Counted from the first letter of the stretch, positions 8,754 through 18,419 are shown. The stretch is 64,000 nt of DNA from Aliishimia sp963721175 (GCA_963721175.1 CAVRIG010000007.1:372001-436000), one strand, 5' to 3'. Program-made: numbers and translations. The notes: generated by a model not told the origin, from the letters alone.

Positions 8754-9959
8754 TTAGCCCTCATCGAGGCTCCGCTCTTTCAGCCAGTCGAGAACGGCTT
8801 CGGTATCCTCGCCGAAGCGGGGTGGCGGGCGGTCGTAGCGCACAGGTGTGCGCGAGAATTTCAGCGGATTTCCAAGCAGCTTCACGTGGCCGCCCGACAC
8901 ATCCGGCCGCGCGACTTGCCGCACCGCATCGCGCGCGGTCGCCTGATCGGACGTCAATGCCTCCGCAACCGAATGGATCGGGCCGGCCGGCACCTTTGCC
9001 GCGTGGCAGCGCCGGAGGATCTCCTCCCGCGTCAAGGCGGAGAATGTGTGCGTCAGGATTTCCGTCAACGGTTCGCGATTCTCGATCCGTGCGAGGTTGG
9101 TCCGGTAATCGTCCCTCGCCGCCAGATGCGCCAGCCCGAAGGCGTCGCACAGACGTACGAACTGGCTGTCATTGCCCACCGCCAGCAGGAAGAAGCCATC
9201 GCTGGCCGGAAACGCATCATAGGGCACGATGTTGGGATGTGCGTTGCCGCGCCGGATCGGTTGGCGCCCGGAGGTGAGGTAATTGGTCCCCTCGTTGATG
9301 AGCCAGGCCATCTGCGCGTCGACCAATGCGAGGTCGATATGCTGTCCTTCGCCCGTGGCATCGCGGTGGCGCAGCGCGGCGAGCACTCCGATGCAGGCAT
9401 ACATCCCGCACATCACGTCGGCGATGCCCACGCCCACTTTCATCGGCGGACCGTCGGGATCGCCCGTGAGCGACATGACACCGCCAAACCCCTGCGCCAT
9501 GAGGTCGTATCCCGGCTGATCGCGGTTGGGCCCGGTCTGCCCGAATCCGGAGATCGAGCAGTAGACCAGCGACGGATGCGCGGCCATCAGCGTCTCGTGG
9601 TCGAGCCCGTATTTCTTGAGGCCACCCGGCTTGTAGTTCTCGATCACCACGTCGGCGCGCGCGGCGAGCTGGCGGACGATCTCCTGGCCTTCGTCGGTGG
9701 AGACATCGACCGCGACGGACTGCTTGTTGCGGTTGGCGGCCATGAAATAGGCCGAGAGATCGGAGGCGGTGCCATCGGTGTTGCGGGCGTAATTCGGTCC
9801 CCAGGTCCGGGTGTCGTCGCCACCGGATTTCGGGTTCTCGATCTTGATGACCGTGGCGCCCAGATCCCCCAGCATCTGCGTGGCCGTCGGGCCCGCGAGA
9901 ATGCGCGTCAAATCCAGGATCACCAGACCGTCCAAAGCCCCCTTAGATGCGGCCATCAT
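8754..9959 (-). CDS. CaiB/BaiF family III CoA-transferase
   Basis: The product, about 401 residues from ATG 9959, is a family III CoA-transferase, which moves CoA between carboxylic acids through an aspartyl-CoA thioester. The N-terminal LVILDLTRILAGPTATQMLGD core, NRNKQSVAVD, the VVIENYKPGG loop and the predicted catalytic Asp in VGVGIADVMCG (about residue 181) are all present. The start region overlaps the end of the upstream ThDP-enzyme gene; ATG 9956 or 9959 is preferred over 9986 because a GGGGGG run precedes it. Coupling to the ThDP enzyme suggests the two act in sequence on one acyl substrate. Formyl-CoA:oxalate transfer is possible by family, but the partner does not look like oxalyl-CoA decarboxylase, so I do not assign a substrate. 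Confidence 0.8.
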   Translation of the reverse strand: MMAASKGALDGLVILDLTRILAGPTATQMLGDLGATVIKIENPKSGGDDTRTWGPNYARNTDGTASDLSAYFMAANRNKQSVAVDVSTDEGQEIVRQLAARADVVIENYKPGGLKKYGLDHETLMAAHPSLVYCSISGFGQTGPNRDQPGYDLMAQGFGGVMSLTGDPDGPPMKVGVGIADVMCGMYACIGVLAALRHRDATGEGQHIDLALVDAQMAWLINEGTNYLTSGRQPIRRGNAHPNIVPYDAFPASDGFFLLAVGNDSQFVRLCDAFGLAHLAARDDYRTNLARIENREPLTEILTHTFSALTREEILRRCHAAKVPAGPIHSVAEALTSDQATARDAVRQVARPDVSGGHVKLLGNPLKFSRTPVRYDRPPPRFGEDTEAVLDWLKERSLDEG

Positions 9960-11562
9960 ACGCCCCCCGTTCGATATGGGCCGCAATCACCGTGAAGGTG
10001 TCCGCCGCCATGGCTTCCTCCAGCGCCGCCTTGAGGCCCGCACGGTCCCTCACGTCATGGCCGGCGCCGCCAAAGGCCCGCCCGATCGCGGCAAAGTCGT
10101 GGCGCGCGAAATCCACGCCCGCATTCTTCATCTGCCGGCCGCGCTGTTTCTTCTCGATCAGCGCCAGCGAGCCATCGACGAAGACGAGGAATATCGGGCG
10201 CAGCCCCAGTTCGGCCGCCGTGGACAACTCGCCCGCGACCATCAGCAAGCCCGCGTCGCCGGAGAAGGATATCACCGTCCGGTCGGGCTCGGCGAGGGCC
10301 GTGCCGATCGCCAGCGGCACCGCGCAGCCCATCGTGCAGAGCGCGGAGGACTGCACAAGCGCGCGCGGCTCGAAGCACTCCCATTGCTGCGACAGCAGGA
10401 TCCGGTGGGCGCCGCTGTCGGCCGTGGCGAGCGTGTCGCGGGGCAGGGCGGTGCGGCAGACGTCGACGATGGCCCCGGGTCCCCAGTCCTCGTCGCGCGG
10501 AAAAGCCCGCGCCAGCGCGGCCTTGCACGCCGCCGGATCGCCATCCGGCCACGTCTGCTGCGCACTCAACCCCTGGGACAGCGCCGCCAATGTGGGCGCG
10601 ATGGGGCCCACGACATTGAGCGTGCCCTGGTGCATCCAGTGATCGTTCGGTACGGGTGAGATGTCGATCACATCGGGCTGCCCGGGATGCCAGGGATTCT
10701 GCCACTCCTCCCGCATTTCGATCGGATCGTAGCCGGCGCAGATCACCAGATCCGCGGCCTGCAGGACCGGAAAAACGTGACCGTTGGCCAGTGGCGACAG
10801 GCCGGCTCCACCCAGACAGAGCGGGTGATCTTCGGGCATCGTACCCTTGGCCTTGTAGGACGTGATGAGCGGCACACCGAAGCGTTCGCAGAAGGCGGCG
10901 ATGTCGGGTTCGGCGCGCTGGTTCATCGCGTCCACGCCCGCGATCATGACGGGGCGCTGCGCCTTCGCAAGCCAACCGCGCGCGGTCTCCAGCGCCGCGC
11001 CGGTGAGTGCTACCGGAGAGGCCGGCACCCGAGGGGCGGGCGGTTCGGCCGGAACCGGAGCATCGGCCACGTCGGTCATCACGTCTAGATGCACCGGTCC
11101 CATCCGGCCCTCCAGCGCCAGCGCCACGGCCTTGTCCGCCTGCACATGCGCGGCATTGGGGGTGAGCCTGAATGTCGCCTTGGTGATCGGCGCCAGCACC
11201 GCCTGCTGATCGAGCACCTGGTGCGTGAAGGTCTCCGCGAGCGCGGCGTTCACGCGACCCGAGAGAACGATCAGAGGCACGCGGTCCTGGAAGGCGTTTG
11301 CGATCGCGTTCACGCCGTTCAGGATGCCGGGCCCGAGAGTGCCCACGAGGATGCCGGGCGCACCGGTACGGTGCCATGTCGCCTCCGCCATGAAGGCCGC
11401 TGCATTCTCGTGCTTGATGAGGATGAAACGAATTCCCGCGGCTTCCAGCGCGTCGACAAGCGTCAGGACCTCGCCGCCGGGCATTCCGAACGCGCATCGG
11501 CAACCTGCCGCATGCAGGCGTCGGGCTATCGCGTCGGCGGCGCGGATCGTCGGCGTGTTCAT
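9943..11562 (-). CDS. thiamine diphosphate-dependent enzyme (acetolactate synthase/decarboxylase superfamily)
   Basis: This 539-residue protein has the three-domain ThDP-enzyme layout: an N-terminal pyrimidine-binding domain with the activating Glu in KHENAAAF (near residue 50), a central domain, and a C-terminal pyrophosphate-binding domain. The metal/ThDP motif reads GDAGLLM...VFVDGS instead of the usual GDG...NN, with the metal-binding Asp kept. It is not a clear match to acetolactate synthase, oxalyl-CoA decarboxylase or sulfoacetaldehyde acetyltransferase. ATG 11562 (MNTPTIRAADAIARRL) is the natural start; the longer frame from 11646 adds unlikely residues. It overlaps the CoA-transferase gene downstream, so a 2-oxo acid or acyl-CoA decarboxylating or ligating step in a shared pathway is the best guess. 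Confidence 0.75.
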   Translation of the reverse strand: MNTPTIRAADAIARRLHAAGCRCAFGMPGGEVLTLVDALEAAGIRFILIKHENAAAFMAEATWHRTGAPGILVGTLGPGILNGVNAIANAFQDRVPLIVLSGRVNAALAETFTHQVLDQQAVLAPITKATFRLTPNAAHVQADKAVALALEGRMGPVHLDVMTDVADAPVPAEPPAPRVPASPVALTGAALETARGWLAKAQRPVMIAGVDAMNQRAEPDIAAFCERFGVPLITSYKAKGTMPEDHPLCLGGAGLSPLANGHVFPVLQAADLVICAGYDPIEMREEWQNPWHPGQPDVIDISPVPNDHWMHQGTLNVVGPIAPTLAALSQGLSAQQTWPDGDPAACKAALARAFPRDEDWGPGAIVDVCRTALPRDTLATADSGAHRILLSQQWECFEPRALVQSSALCTMGCAVPLAIGTALAEPDRTVISFSGDAGLLMVAGELSTAAELGLRPIFLVFVDGSLALIEKKQRGRQMKNAGVDFARHDFAAIGRAFGGAGHDVRDRAGLKAALEEAMAADTFTVIAAHIERGAYDGRI

Positions 11563-11670
11563 GGCCGTTCTGGTGTCACGCAGCGGCTGCCTTGGCAAGA
11601 TGCGCTCGCGCCGACCGCCGCTTTGCCCGAACTGCGCCACCGTCACGCCGCCCGGCTGTCACGCTTCGGT

Positions 11671-12243
11671 TCAGCGCCGACGGTCGCGTCGCGAGCTCAT
11701 CGGCTGGAACGCCACGCCCACATGCGCCTCGCAATAGGGCTTGCCCTGCTGTACCGGCAGGCCGCAAAACCAGAAATCCTCCGTCGCGGGATCGCCCACC
11801 GGCCATTTGCAGGTCCGTTCGGTCAGCTCCATCAGGCTGATCCGCTTGGCTTTCTTCTCGATCTCCGACACTTTGGCGAGCGCCTCCGGGCTGATCTCGT
11901 TGGCGGACGGTTGCGGCGGCAGCGGTTGACCCGCGGGAATGATCTGTTTCCGGGCGGGCGGCGTCGGTCGCGCCTCGGGTGCCGGTGCAGAGGCGGGCTC
12001 GGCGGGTTTCGCCTGCTTGGTCTGCTTCGGTTTCGCTTCGACCTTGGCCGCGGGTTTCGCCTTGCTGGGCTCGGGTTTCGGCGCAGCCACCCCGCCGGAG
12101 CGGTTCGACAGACCCAGCCGATGCACCTTGCCGATCACCGCGTTGCGCGTGACCCCGCCCAGTTCCTTGGCGATCTGGCTGGCCGACTGCCCCTCCCCCC
12201 ACATCTTCTTGAGCTTCTCGACGCGTTCTTCGGTCCAGGACAT
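11671..12243 (-). CDS. gcrA: cell-cycle transcriptional regulator GcrA
   Basis: GcrA is a 190-residue sigma70-interacting cell-cycle regulator of alphaproteobacteria that acts with CcrM methylation of GANTC sites. The N-terminal helix-turn-helix begins MSWTEERVEKLKKMWGEG and includes SQIAKELGGVTRNAVIGK. An Ala/Pro/Lys-rich linker of about 60 residues follows. The C-terminal RNA-polymerase-contact domain has TCKWPVGDP, FWFCGLP and the conserved YCEAH. It is divergent from argD, an arrangement typical of Rhodobacteraceae. No GANTC site is visible in the 392-bp region between gcrA and argD, so methylation-based control of this promoter is not supported by sequence. Confidence 0.93.
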   Translation of the reverse strand: MSWTEERVEKLKKMWGEGQSASQIAKELGGVTRNAVIGKVHRLGLSNRSGGVAAPKPEPSKAKPAAKVEAKPKQTKQAKPAEPASAPAPEARPTPPARKQIIPAGQPLPPQPSANEISPEALAKVSEIEKKAKRISLMELTERTCKWPVGDPATEDFWFCGLPVQQGKPYCEAHVGVAFQPMSSRRDRRR

Positions 12244-12635
12244 GCAGTGCCATTCCTCGTGGATTTTGGTTCGGCGCCAGATCGCACCTATCGTTCCGAA
12301 AGTCTATATAAGCGTGTGGAGGTAATTTCCATACCCGAGCAGGAGCGGATTTGCCGCCCGACCACTCCGGCATCCCGCCCGCGCGGGTGGAGGTAGCATT
12401 TCGCGTCAAGCGCGCAGTTGCTCCCCAAAAACGATCTTGCGCGGGGCCCGGATCCGGTGCATGAGCCCCGAATGATCACGCGCACAGATATCCGACGCCC
12501 GCGACGAGGCTGACGCCGCAAGCGTGATCCCCTGCGCTGCCGACGGCGCACCATTTCCTCAAAATCGTTGACCCGACCGGAAACTCTGCCACAACATGGC
12601 CTGCGTTTCCCGGCCCGACCCAAGGATACCCGAAG
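12244..12635 (+). promoter_or_regulatory. divergent gcrA/argD intergenic region with candidate promoters
   Basis: This 392-bp gap has no convincing ORF. On the plus strand TTGACC (12568-12573), a 17-base spacer and ACAACA (12591-12596) form a plausible but weak sigma70 promoter for argD. On the minus strand TATATA (12305-12310) is a possible -10 for gcrA without a good -35. I saw no GANTC methylation site and no long inverted repeat. Confidence 0.35.
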
Positions 12636-13819
12636 ATGATCCCGTCCGTTCTGCCGACCTATAACCGCGCCCCCCTGAGCTTCGTCAAGGGCGAGGGCAG
12701 CTGGCTGATCGAAGGCGGACGGGCGCCGCTTTCTCGACCTGGGCGCGGGGATCGCGGTGAACGCGCTGGGCCATGCCCATCCCGCGCTGGTCGCGGCGCT
12801 GACGGAGCAGGCGCAGACGCTCTGGCACACCTCGAACCTCTACCACATCCCGCAGCAGCAGGCGCTGGCCGACAGGCTGGTCGAGGAGACCTTCGCCGAC
12901 ACGGTGTTCTTCACCAATTCCGGCACCGAAGCCTGCGAACTGGCGGTCAAGATGGCGCGCAAGTACTGGTACGACAAGGGCCAGCCCGAGCGGGTCGAGA
13001 TCATCACCTTCTCCGGCTCCTTCCACGGCCGCTCCTCCGCCGGGATCGCCGCGGCCGGGTCCGAGAAGATGACCAAGGGCTTCGGCCCGCTGCTGCCGGG
13101 CTTCACCCATCTGCCCTGGGGCGACCACGACGCGCTTCGCGCCGCCGTCACCGACACGACCGCCGCCATCCTGATCGAGCCGGTGCAGGGCGAGGGCGGC
13201 ATCCGCCCGCTGCCCGACCAGTGCCTCAAGGGCCTGCGCGATCTCTGCGACGAGACCGGCGCGCTGCTGATCCTCGACGAGGTGCAATGCGGCATGGGCC
13301 GGACCGGCAAGCTCTTCGCGCATGAATGGGCCGGGCGTCGACGCCCGACATCATGATGGTCGCCAAGGGCATCGGCGGCGGCTTCCCCCTGGGCGCGGTG
13401 CTGGCGACCGAAGACGCGGCCTCCGGCATGACCGCGGGCACGCACGGCTCGACCTATGGCGGCAACCCGCTGGGCTGCGCCGTCGGGCTGCGCGGTGATG
13501 GACATCATCGCCGACCCGGCTTTCCTGGCCGAGGTCAACCGCAAGGCCGGCGCTGCTGCGCCAGAAGCTGGAAGGGCTGGTCGCGGCGCATCCGGACGTC
13601 TTCGAAGGCGTGCGCGGCGCGGGCCTGATGCTGGGCCTCAAATGCAAGTCCGGACCAACACGGACGTCGTCGCGGCCGGCTATGACGGCGGAGGTGCTCA
13701 CCGTGCCGGCCGCCGACAACGTGATCCGCCTGCTGCCGCCGCTGAACATCACCGATGAGGAGATCGCCGAGGCGGTCACCCGCCTCGACCGCGCGCGCCG
13801 CGCTGCGTTCGCTTCCTGA
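12636..13819 (+). CDS. argD: acetylornithine aminotransferase ArgD, several apparent frameshifts
   Basis: ArgD is a class III PLP aminotransferase that makes N-acetylornithine in arginine synthesis. The conserved pieces are in order but scattered over frames: PTYNRAPLSFVKGEG, NALGHAHPALVAAL, FFTNSGTEACELAVKMAR, SFHGRS, the cofactor Asp in LLILDEVQCGMGRTG, the PLP lysine in MMVAKGIGGGFPLGAVLA, HGSTYGGNPLGCAV, and IRLLPPLNIT at the end. The frame changes near 12725, 13330, 13495, 13550, 13655 and 13690. Most breaks are explained by one inserted G or C. Corrected length is about 390 residues, normal for ArgD. It is followed by argF, and the protein text between breaks is intact. This argues for sequence error rather than loss of an essential biosynthetic gene. 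Confidence 0.85.
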
Positions 13820-13820
13820 C

Positions 13821-13872
13821 TTCTTTGGGTCCTGAAATACCTTCGGGGGTCCGGGGGCAGACGGCCCCCGGT
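13821..13872 (-). repeat. GC-rich hairpin intergenic repeat, copy 2 (inverted)
   Basis: Immediately after the argD stop lies the inverse of copy 1: CTTCTTTGGGTCC, then AAATACCTTCGGGGG, then the hairpin CCGGGGGC-AGACG-GCCCCCGG (13851-13858 with 13864-13871). It separates argD from argF, where it could cause partial termination or processing between two co-directional genes. Confidence 0.72.
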
Positions 13873-13901
13873 CCGCGACCTCGCCAACAAGGACCGACAC
13901 C

Positions 13902-14833
13902 ATGAACCATTTCCTCGACATCCACACCACCGACCCCGCCGCGCTGCGGGCCATGATCGACCAGGCGCGGCGCGATGAAGGACGCCCGCGACGGCCGCCC
14001 GAAGGCGCACGCCCGACGACGAACAGCCGCTCGCCGGGCCACATGGTCGCGCTGATCTTCGAGAAACCCTCGACCCGGACCCGCGTGTCCTTCGACGTCG
14101 GCGTGCGCCAGATGGGCGGGCAGACCATGGTGCTGTCGGGCAGCGACATGCAGCTCGGCCACGGCGAGACCATCGCCGACACCGCCCGCGTGCTGTCGCG
14201 CTATGTCGATCTGATCATGATCCGCACCTTCGACGAAGGCGATGCTGCACGAAATGGCGGAATATCGCCTCCGTGCCGGTGATCAACGGGCTGACCGACC
14301 GCACCCATCCCTGCCAGATCATGGCCGACATCCTGACCTTCGAGGAACATCGCGGCCCGATCAAGGGCAAGCAAGGTCGTCTGGTCCGGCGACGGCAACA
14401 ATGTCTGCGCCTCCGTCTGCACGCCGCGGCGCAGTTCGGCTTCGACTTCACCTTCACCGGCCCGGCGCAGCTCGACCCGGAGGCCGAATGGCAGAAGCTC
14501 GTGCGCGACAGCGGCCGGTCATTCAAGATCGAGCGCGACCCCGAAAAGGCGGTCGAGGGCGCCGATCTGGTCGTCACCGACACCTGGGTCACCATGCATG
14601 ACGCGCAATCGGCCCGCGAGCGGCGCCACAACATGCTGCGCCCCTACCAGGTGAACGACGCGCTGATGGCCAAGGCCAAGCCCGACGCGCTGTTCATGCA
14701 TTGCCTGCCCGCCCACCGCGACGAGGAGGTGACGTCCGCGGTCATGGACGGCCCGCATTCGGTGATCTTCGACGAGGCGGAGAACCGGCTGCACGCGCAG
14801 AAGGCGATCATGCGCTGGTGCCTGGGTGTCTGA
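13902..14833 (+). CDS. argF: ornithine carbamoyltransferase ArgF, several apparent frameshifts
   Basis: ArgF makes citrulline from ornithine and carbamoyl phosphate. The start MNHFLDIHTTDPAALRAMIDQA follows an AAGGA ribosome site. The carbamoyl-phosphate motif STRTR sits in FEKPSTRTRVSFDVG. The middle has SGSDMQLGHGETIADTARVLSRY and GLTDRTHPCQ, and the ornithine-site motif is in MHCLPAHRDEEV. Frame changes occur near 13972, 14010, 14030, 14240, 14265, 14373 and 14418. Most fit a single inserted base and one looks like a deletion. Corrected length is about 308 residues, as usual. The stop overlaps the start of the next gene by 8 bases. As with argD, the damage pattern looks technical. Confidence 0.87.
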
Positions 14834-15819
14834 CACGCCCCGGATCGTCGTCGCCGGTGCGGGGCTCATCGGGTGCCATGTCGGCGGCCGCCTTGCCGCG
14901 GCCGGGCGCAATGTCGCCTTTCTTGGACGCCCCCGGTTGGCGGAGGAGATCGCTGCGCACGGCCTGACTGTCTCCGATTTCACGGGTCGCCTCGATGTTC
15001 TGCGATCGGTCGAATTCCACACCGACCCGTCCTGCCTCGCCGGCGCGGAGATCGTCCTCGTCGCCGTCAAATCGGGGGCCACCTCCGACGTGGCTGTAGA
15101 GATCTCGAAGCGGGCACCACGCGCCACGGTAGTCTCGCTTCAGAATGGCGTCTCGAACCCCGACATCCTGCGCGCGGCTCTTCCCGACGCCGACGTGCGT
15201 GGCGCGGTCGTCGATTACAACGTGATTCGCACGGGCTCGGGCGTGTTCCAACAGGCAAGCTCGGGCAAGCTGCACGTCGAGGATGCGACCGGTGCGCTGG
15301 CCGACCTGCTCTCGGTGCCAGAGCTGGAGGTCGTGGCTGTCGCCGATATCCGCCCGGTGCAATGGGGCAAACTGCTGGTCAATCTCAACAATGCGCTCAA
15401 CGCGCTGTCGGGTCTGACGCTGGTGGAGCAGCTTCAGGATCGGGGCTGGCGGCGGCTTCTGGCGGACCAGATGGCCGAAACGCTGGTCGGTTTTGCGTGC
15501 GGCAGGGATCCGGCCCGCGCGGTTCACGGCCGCACCGCCCGCTCTGGTTCCGCACATCCTGCGCCTGCCCACGCCGCTCTTTCGTCGTATCGCGCGCACG
15601 ATGTTGACCATCGACGCGGACGCGCGATCTTCGATGCAGGACGATCTGCGCGCCTTGCGCCGGACGGAGGTCGATGTTCTGCAGGGGGAAGTTCTGAAGT
15701 TGGCGTCGACGCACGGCATTGGGTGCCCGGTCATCACTCGGGTGGTGGCGGCAGTGCGGTCCGCCGAAGCCGCAGGTCAAGGTCCGCCCAACCTGAAAGC
15801 CCGCGACCTTTTCTGCTGA
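14826..15819 (+). CDS. 2-dehydropantoate 2-reductase family protein (PanE/ApbA-like), one apparent frameshift
   Basis: The product is an NADPH-dependent reductase of the ketopantoate reductase family, about 330 residues when corrected. The N-terminal Rossmann motif is VVAGAGLIGCHVGGRLA, followed by VLVAVKSGATSDVA and SLQNGVSNPD. The substrate-domain motif QWGKLLVNLNNALNALSG has the catalytic Lys and conserved Asn. The frame changes near 15488; one inserted T in CTGGTCGG restores the second half, ILRLPTPLFRRIART to ITRVVAAVRSAEAAG. The GTG start at 14826 overlaps the argF stop. Being behind argF does not itself indicate pantothenate synthesis, and paralogues of this family reduce other 2-oxo acids. 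Confidence 0.75.
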
Positions 15820-15894
15820 GGCCGAACGCCAGCCGACCGGAGCCGCCTCGGCCCCGCGATCAGGCACATGCTTGCGAGCTTCAGCCGTCGTCCG

Positions 15895-17238
15895 TTACGA
15901 TTCGTGCGGGATCAGCCGAACCGGCAAGCCGCCGACGGGTCGCGGTATCGGCAGGCGCCGCCATTCGACGGGGCGTTTCTGCGCCAGCTCGACCCGGTAC
16001 CGGCCAAGCAGGTGGTAGAGAAGGATCTTTGCCTCCATCGCCGCGAAGTGCATGCCGATGCACTTGTGCGCCCCGCCGCCGAACGGGCTCCAGGCGTATT
16101 TGTGGCGGCGGTCCTCGGCCCGGTTGGGCGAGAAACGGTCCGGATCGAAGTCCTCCGGGTCGCTCCAATGTTCGGGCGAGATCTGGACCATGCCCGGCAG
16201 GCAACTGACCCAGGTGCCCTCGGGAATGTGCACGCCCTTCCACTCGAAAGCCTTGACCGTGCGCCGCGGGATGAAGGGCACCGGCGGCAGAAGGCGCAGC
16301 GCTTCGCGGAAGACACGGTCCGTGACCTCCATCGCCGACTGCACCGCGTCGCTGTCGGGCTCTCCCTCCAGTCCGAAGATCTCCGCCTGCACGCGGTCCT
16401 GCCAATCGGGATGGGCCGCCAGTTCCCCGATCGCCTTCGTCACGCTCGCCGCGGTCGTGTCATGCGCCGCCATCATCAGGAAGTTGAAATGGTCGAGGAT
16501 CTCCTCCTCGCTCCACGCCGCACCGGTGTCGTCTTCGGCGAGGCACATCTGGCTGAAGAAATCCGGTCCGGGATTGGCGCGGCGTTCCGGGATCAACCCG
16601 CGGAAGAAGCCGAGCAGGTATTCGCGCGCCTTTTGCCCCCGCCGCAGCGCGGTGAAGGGCAGAGGAACGCGGATCAGGCCCACGCCTCCGTTCACCTCGT
16701 CCTGGAAGGCCTGGTTGAGACGGGTCACGCGCGGGTCGTCCGGCTCCAGCCCCATGAACACGGCGGCCCCCATGCGCAGCGTCAGTTCCTTGATCGCGGG
16801 AAAGAGCCGGAACGACTTCTCCACCGGCCACCGGGCGATCATCTGCGGCATCAATTCGTTCAGACGGTCGCGATAGGCGTCCATCACCGGCTTGCGGAAC
16901 GCCGACTGCATGATCCTGCGATGCTTGCGGTGGTTTTCGAAGTCCCGCAGCATCAACCCGCCGGGAAAGAGCGTGTGGAGCATGTCCCACCCGTGGTGGC
17001 TCGACAGGATCTTTTCGGGATCGCCAAAGATCAGGTCCATCGCGTCCGCGCCGGCGAAGGCCACGCGCCATTGGCCCAGAAGCAGGATCTTGTAGACCGA
17101 GCCCAGCTTTGCCTCCGACCGGCCGTGCAGCCCGTAGGGATCGCGCAACAGCGTCAGCGTGTGGCCGACGATCGGCCACGCGGGCAGATGCGGGATGTGC
17201 TTCAGGTCGGCTTTGGTCGGCGTGGCGAGTTCGGTCAT
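15895..17238 (-). CDS. cytochrome P450
   Basis: This 447-residue soluble P450 has all family hallmarks. The I-helix oxygen-activation motif is AAHDTT, the K-helix ExxR is in FREALRLLP, and the heme-thiolate loop is FGGGAHKCIGMH with the axial Cys. There is no signal peptide or anchor helix, so it should be cytoplasmic and need a ferredoxin/reductase pair, none of which is nearby. ATG 17238 is preceded by GGAG with good spacing and replaces the longer start at 17280. It lies 212 bp downstream of trxB on the same strand and converges with the PanE-like gene. Substrate is unknown; the overall look resembles bacterial P450s acting on fatty acids or terpenoids. Confidence 0.88.
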   Translation of the reverse strand: MTELATPTKADLKHIPHLPAWPIVGHTLTLLRDPYGLHGRSEAKLGSVYKILLLGQWRVAFAGADAMDLIFGDPEKILSSHHGWDMLHTLFPGGLMLRDFENHRKHRRIMQSAFRKPVMDAYRDRLNELMPQMIARWPVEKSFRLFPAIKELTLRMGAAVFMGLEPDDPRVTRLNQAFQDEVNGGVGLIRVPLPFTALRRGQKAREYLLGFFRGLIPERRANPGPDFFSQMCLAEDDTGAAWSEEEILDHFNFLMMAAHDTTAASVTKAIGELAAHPDWQDRVQAEIFGLEGEPDSDAVQSAMEVTDRVFREALRLLPPVPFIPRRTVKAFEWKGVHIPEGTWVSCLPGMVQISPEHWSDPEDFDPDRFSPNRAEDRRHKYAWSPFGGGAHKCIGMHFAAMEAKILLYHLLGRYRVELAQKRPVEWRRLPIPRPVGGLPVRLIPHES

Positions 17239-17450
17239 CGGAGCGGCTCCAATCAGTGTGTCGCGACGTGGCGCGGCCATACTTGCGGCGGCGGATGAAC
17301 GAATTGGTTAATGCACCGTACGCGGGACCGACGAACGCGTCGCACCGACGCGCACTCCTGCTGTCAGGCGCCGGACCTATGTTGAACATGATGCCAGCTA
17401 TGTGCGATTTTCGCCAGCGCCTGGTCGCGGCGGGCACGCAGGGGGTGTTC

Positions 17451-18419
17451 CTACTCGGCGGCTTCGACCTCGGTCGCGACGTCCTGCTCGGCCAGGAAGC
17501 GCTCGGCTTCGAGCGCGGCCATGCAGCCCATGCCGGCGCTGGTGACCGCCTGACGGTACTTGAAATCGGTCAGATCGCCGGCCGCGAAGATGCCAGGGAT
17601 CGAGGTCTCCGTGCTGTCTGGCTTGGTCACGACATAGCCGCCCATGTGGGTGTCCAGCGCGTCCTTCACCAACTCGTTCGCCGGCGCGTGGCCGATGGCG
17701 ATGAAGACACCCTTGCAGGCAATCTCGGTGATCTCCCCGGTCTTCACGTTCCGGAGCCTGACCCCTTCGACGCCGAGGGGGCTTTCGGCTCCCACGACCT
17801 CATCCAGCGTGTGAAACCAGAGTGTCTCGATCTTGGGGTGCTTGAAGAGCCGGTCCTGAAGGATCTTCTCCGCGCGCAGCTCGTCGCGGCGGTGGACCAG
17901 CGTGACCTTGGAGGCGAAGTTCGTGAGGAACAGCGCCTCCTCCACCGCCGTGTTGCCGCCGCCCACGACCACGATCTCCTGCCCACGGTAGAAGAACCCG
18001 TCGCAGGTGGCACAGGCCGACACGCCGAACCCCTTGAATTTCTCCTCGCTCGGCAGGCCCAGCCATTTCGCCCGCGCGCCGGTGGCGAGGATGATGGCGT
18101 CCGAGACGTAGACCGTACCGCTGTCGGACTGGCAGACGAAAGGGCGCGTGTCGAAGTCGATGCTGGTGATGATGTCCCCGGCGATCTCGCAGCCCATGGC
18201 CTTCGCATGCGCCTCCATCCGGACCATCAGGTCGGGACCCTGCACCTCGGTGTCGCCGGGCCAGTTCTCGACTTCCGTCGTCGTGGTCAGCTGTCCGCCC
18301 GGTTCGATCCCCTGAACCAGCAACGGTTCCAGCATGGCGCGCGCGGCATAGACGCCGGCGGTATAGCCGGCCGGGCCGGAGCCGATGATCAGGACTTTCG
18401 TACGACGCGTTTCGGCCAT
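17451..18419 (-). CDS. trxB: thioredoxin-disulfide reductase
   Basis: TrxB (322 residues) reduces thioredoxin with NADPH. The FAD-binding GSGPAGYTAGVYAAR is at the N-terminus, the redox-active pair is CATC in SACATCDGFFYRG, the NADPH-binding GGGNTAVEEA follows, and the C-terminal FAD motif is GIFAAGDLTDFKYRQAVTSAG. Length and order are standard, with no breaks. It is divergent from lrp across a 190-bp region, and that pairing is common in Rhodobacteraceae. TrxB keeps cytoplasmic thiols reduced and supports ribonucleotide reductase. Confidence 0.95.
   Translation of the reverse strand: MAETRRTKVLIIGSGPAGYTAGVYAARAMLEPLLVQGIEPGGQLTTTTEVENWPGDTEVQGPDLMVRMEAHAKAMGCEIAGDIITSIDFDTRPFVCQSDSGTVYVSDAIILATGARAKWLGLPSEEKFKGFGVSACATCDGFFYRGQEIVVVGGGNTAVEEALFLTNFASKVTLVHRRDELRAEKILQDRLFKHPKIETLWFHTLDEVVGAESPLGVEGVRLRNVKTGEITEIACKGVFIAIGHAPANELVKDALDTHMGGYVVTKPDSTETSIPGIFAAGDLTDFKYRQAVTSAGMGCMAALEAERFLAEQDVATEVEAAE

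Noticed and set aside
8754..11562. Oxalate degradation pair (Frc/Oxc)
   Set aside because: The CoA-transferase fits the family, but the ThDP protein lacks the RHEQHA-type and C-terminal text I would expect in oxalyl-CoA decarboxylase.
12636..14833. argD and argF as true pseudogenes
   Set aside because: The breaks are single-base, very dense, and leave conserved text intact with no stop-codon substitutions, and both genes are normally essential for arginine synthesis.
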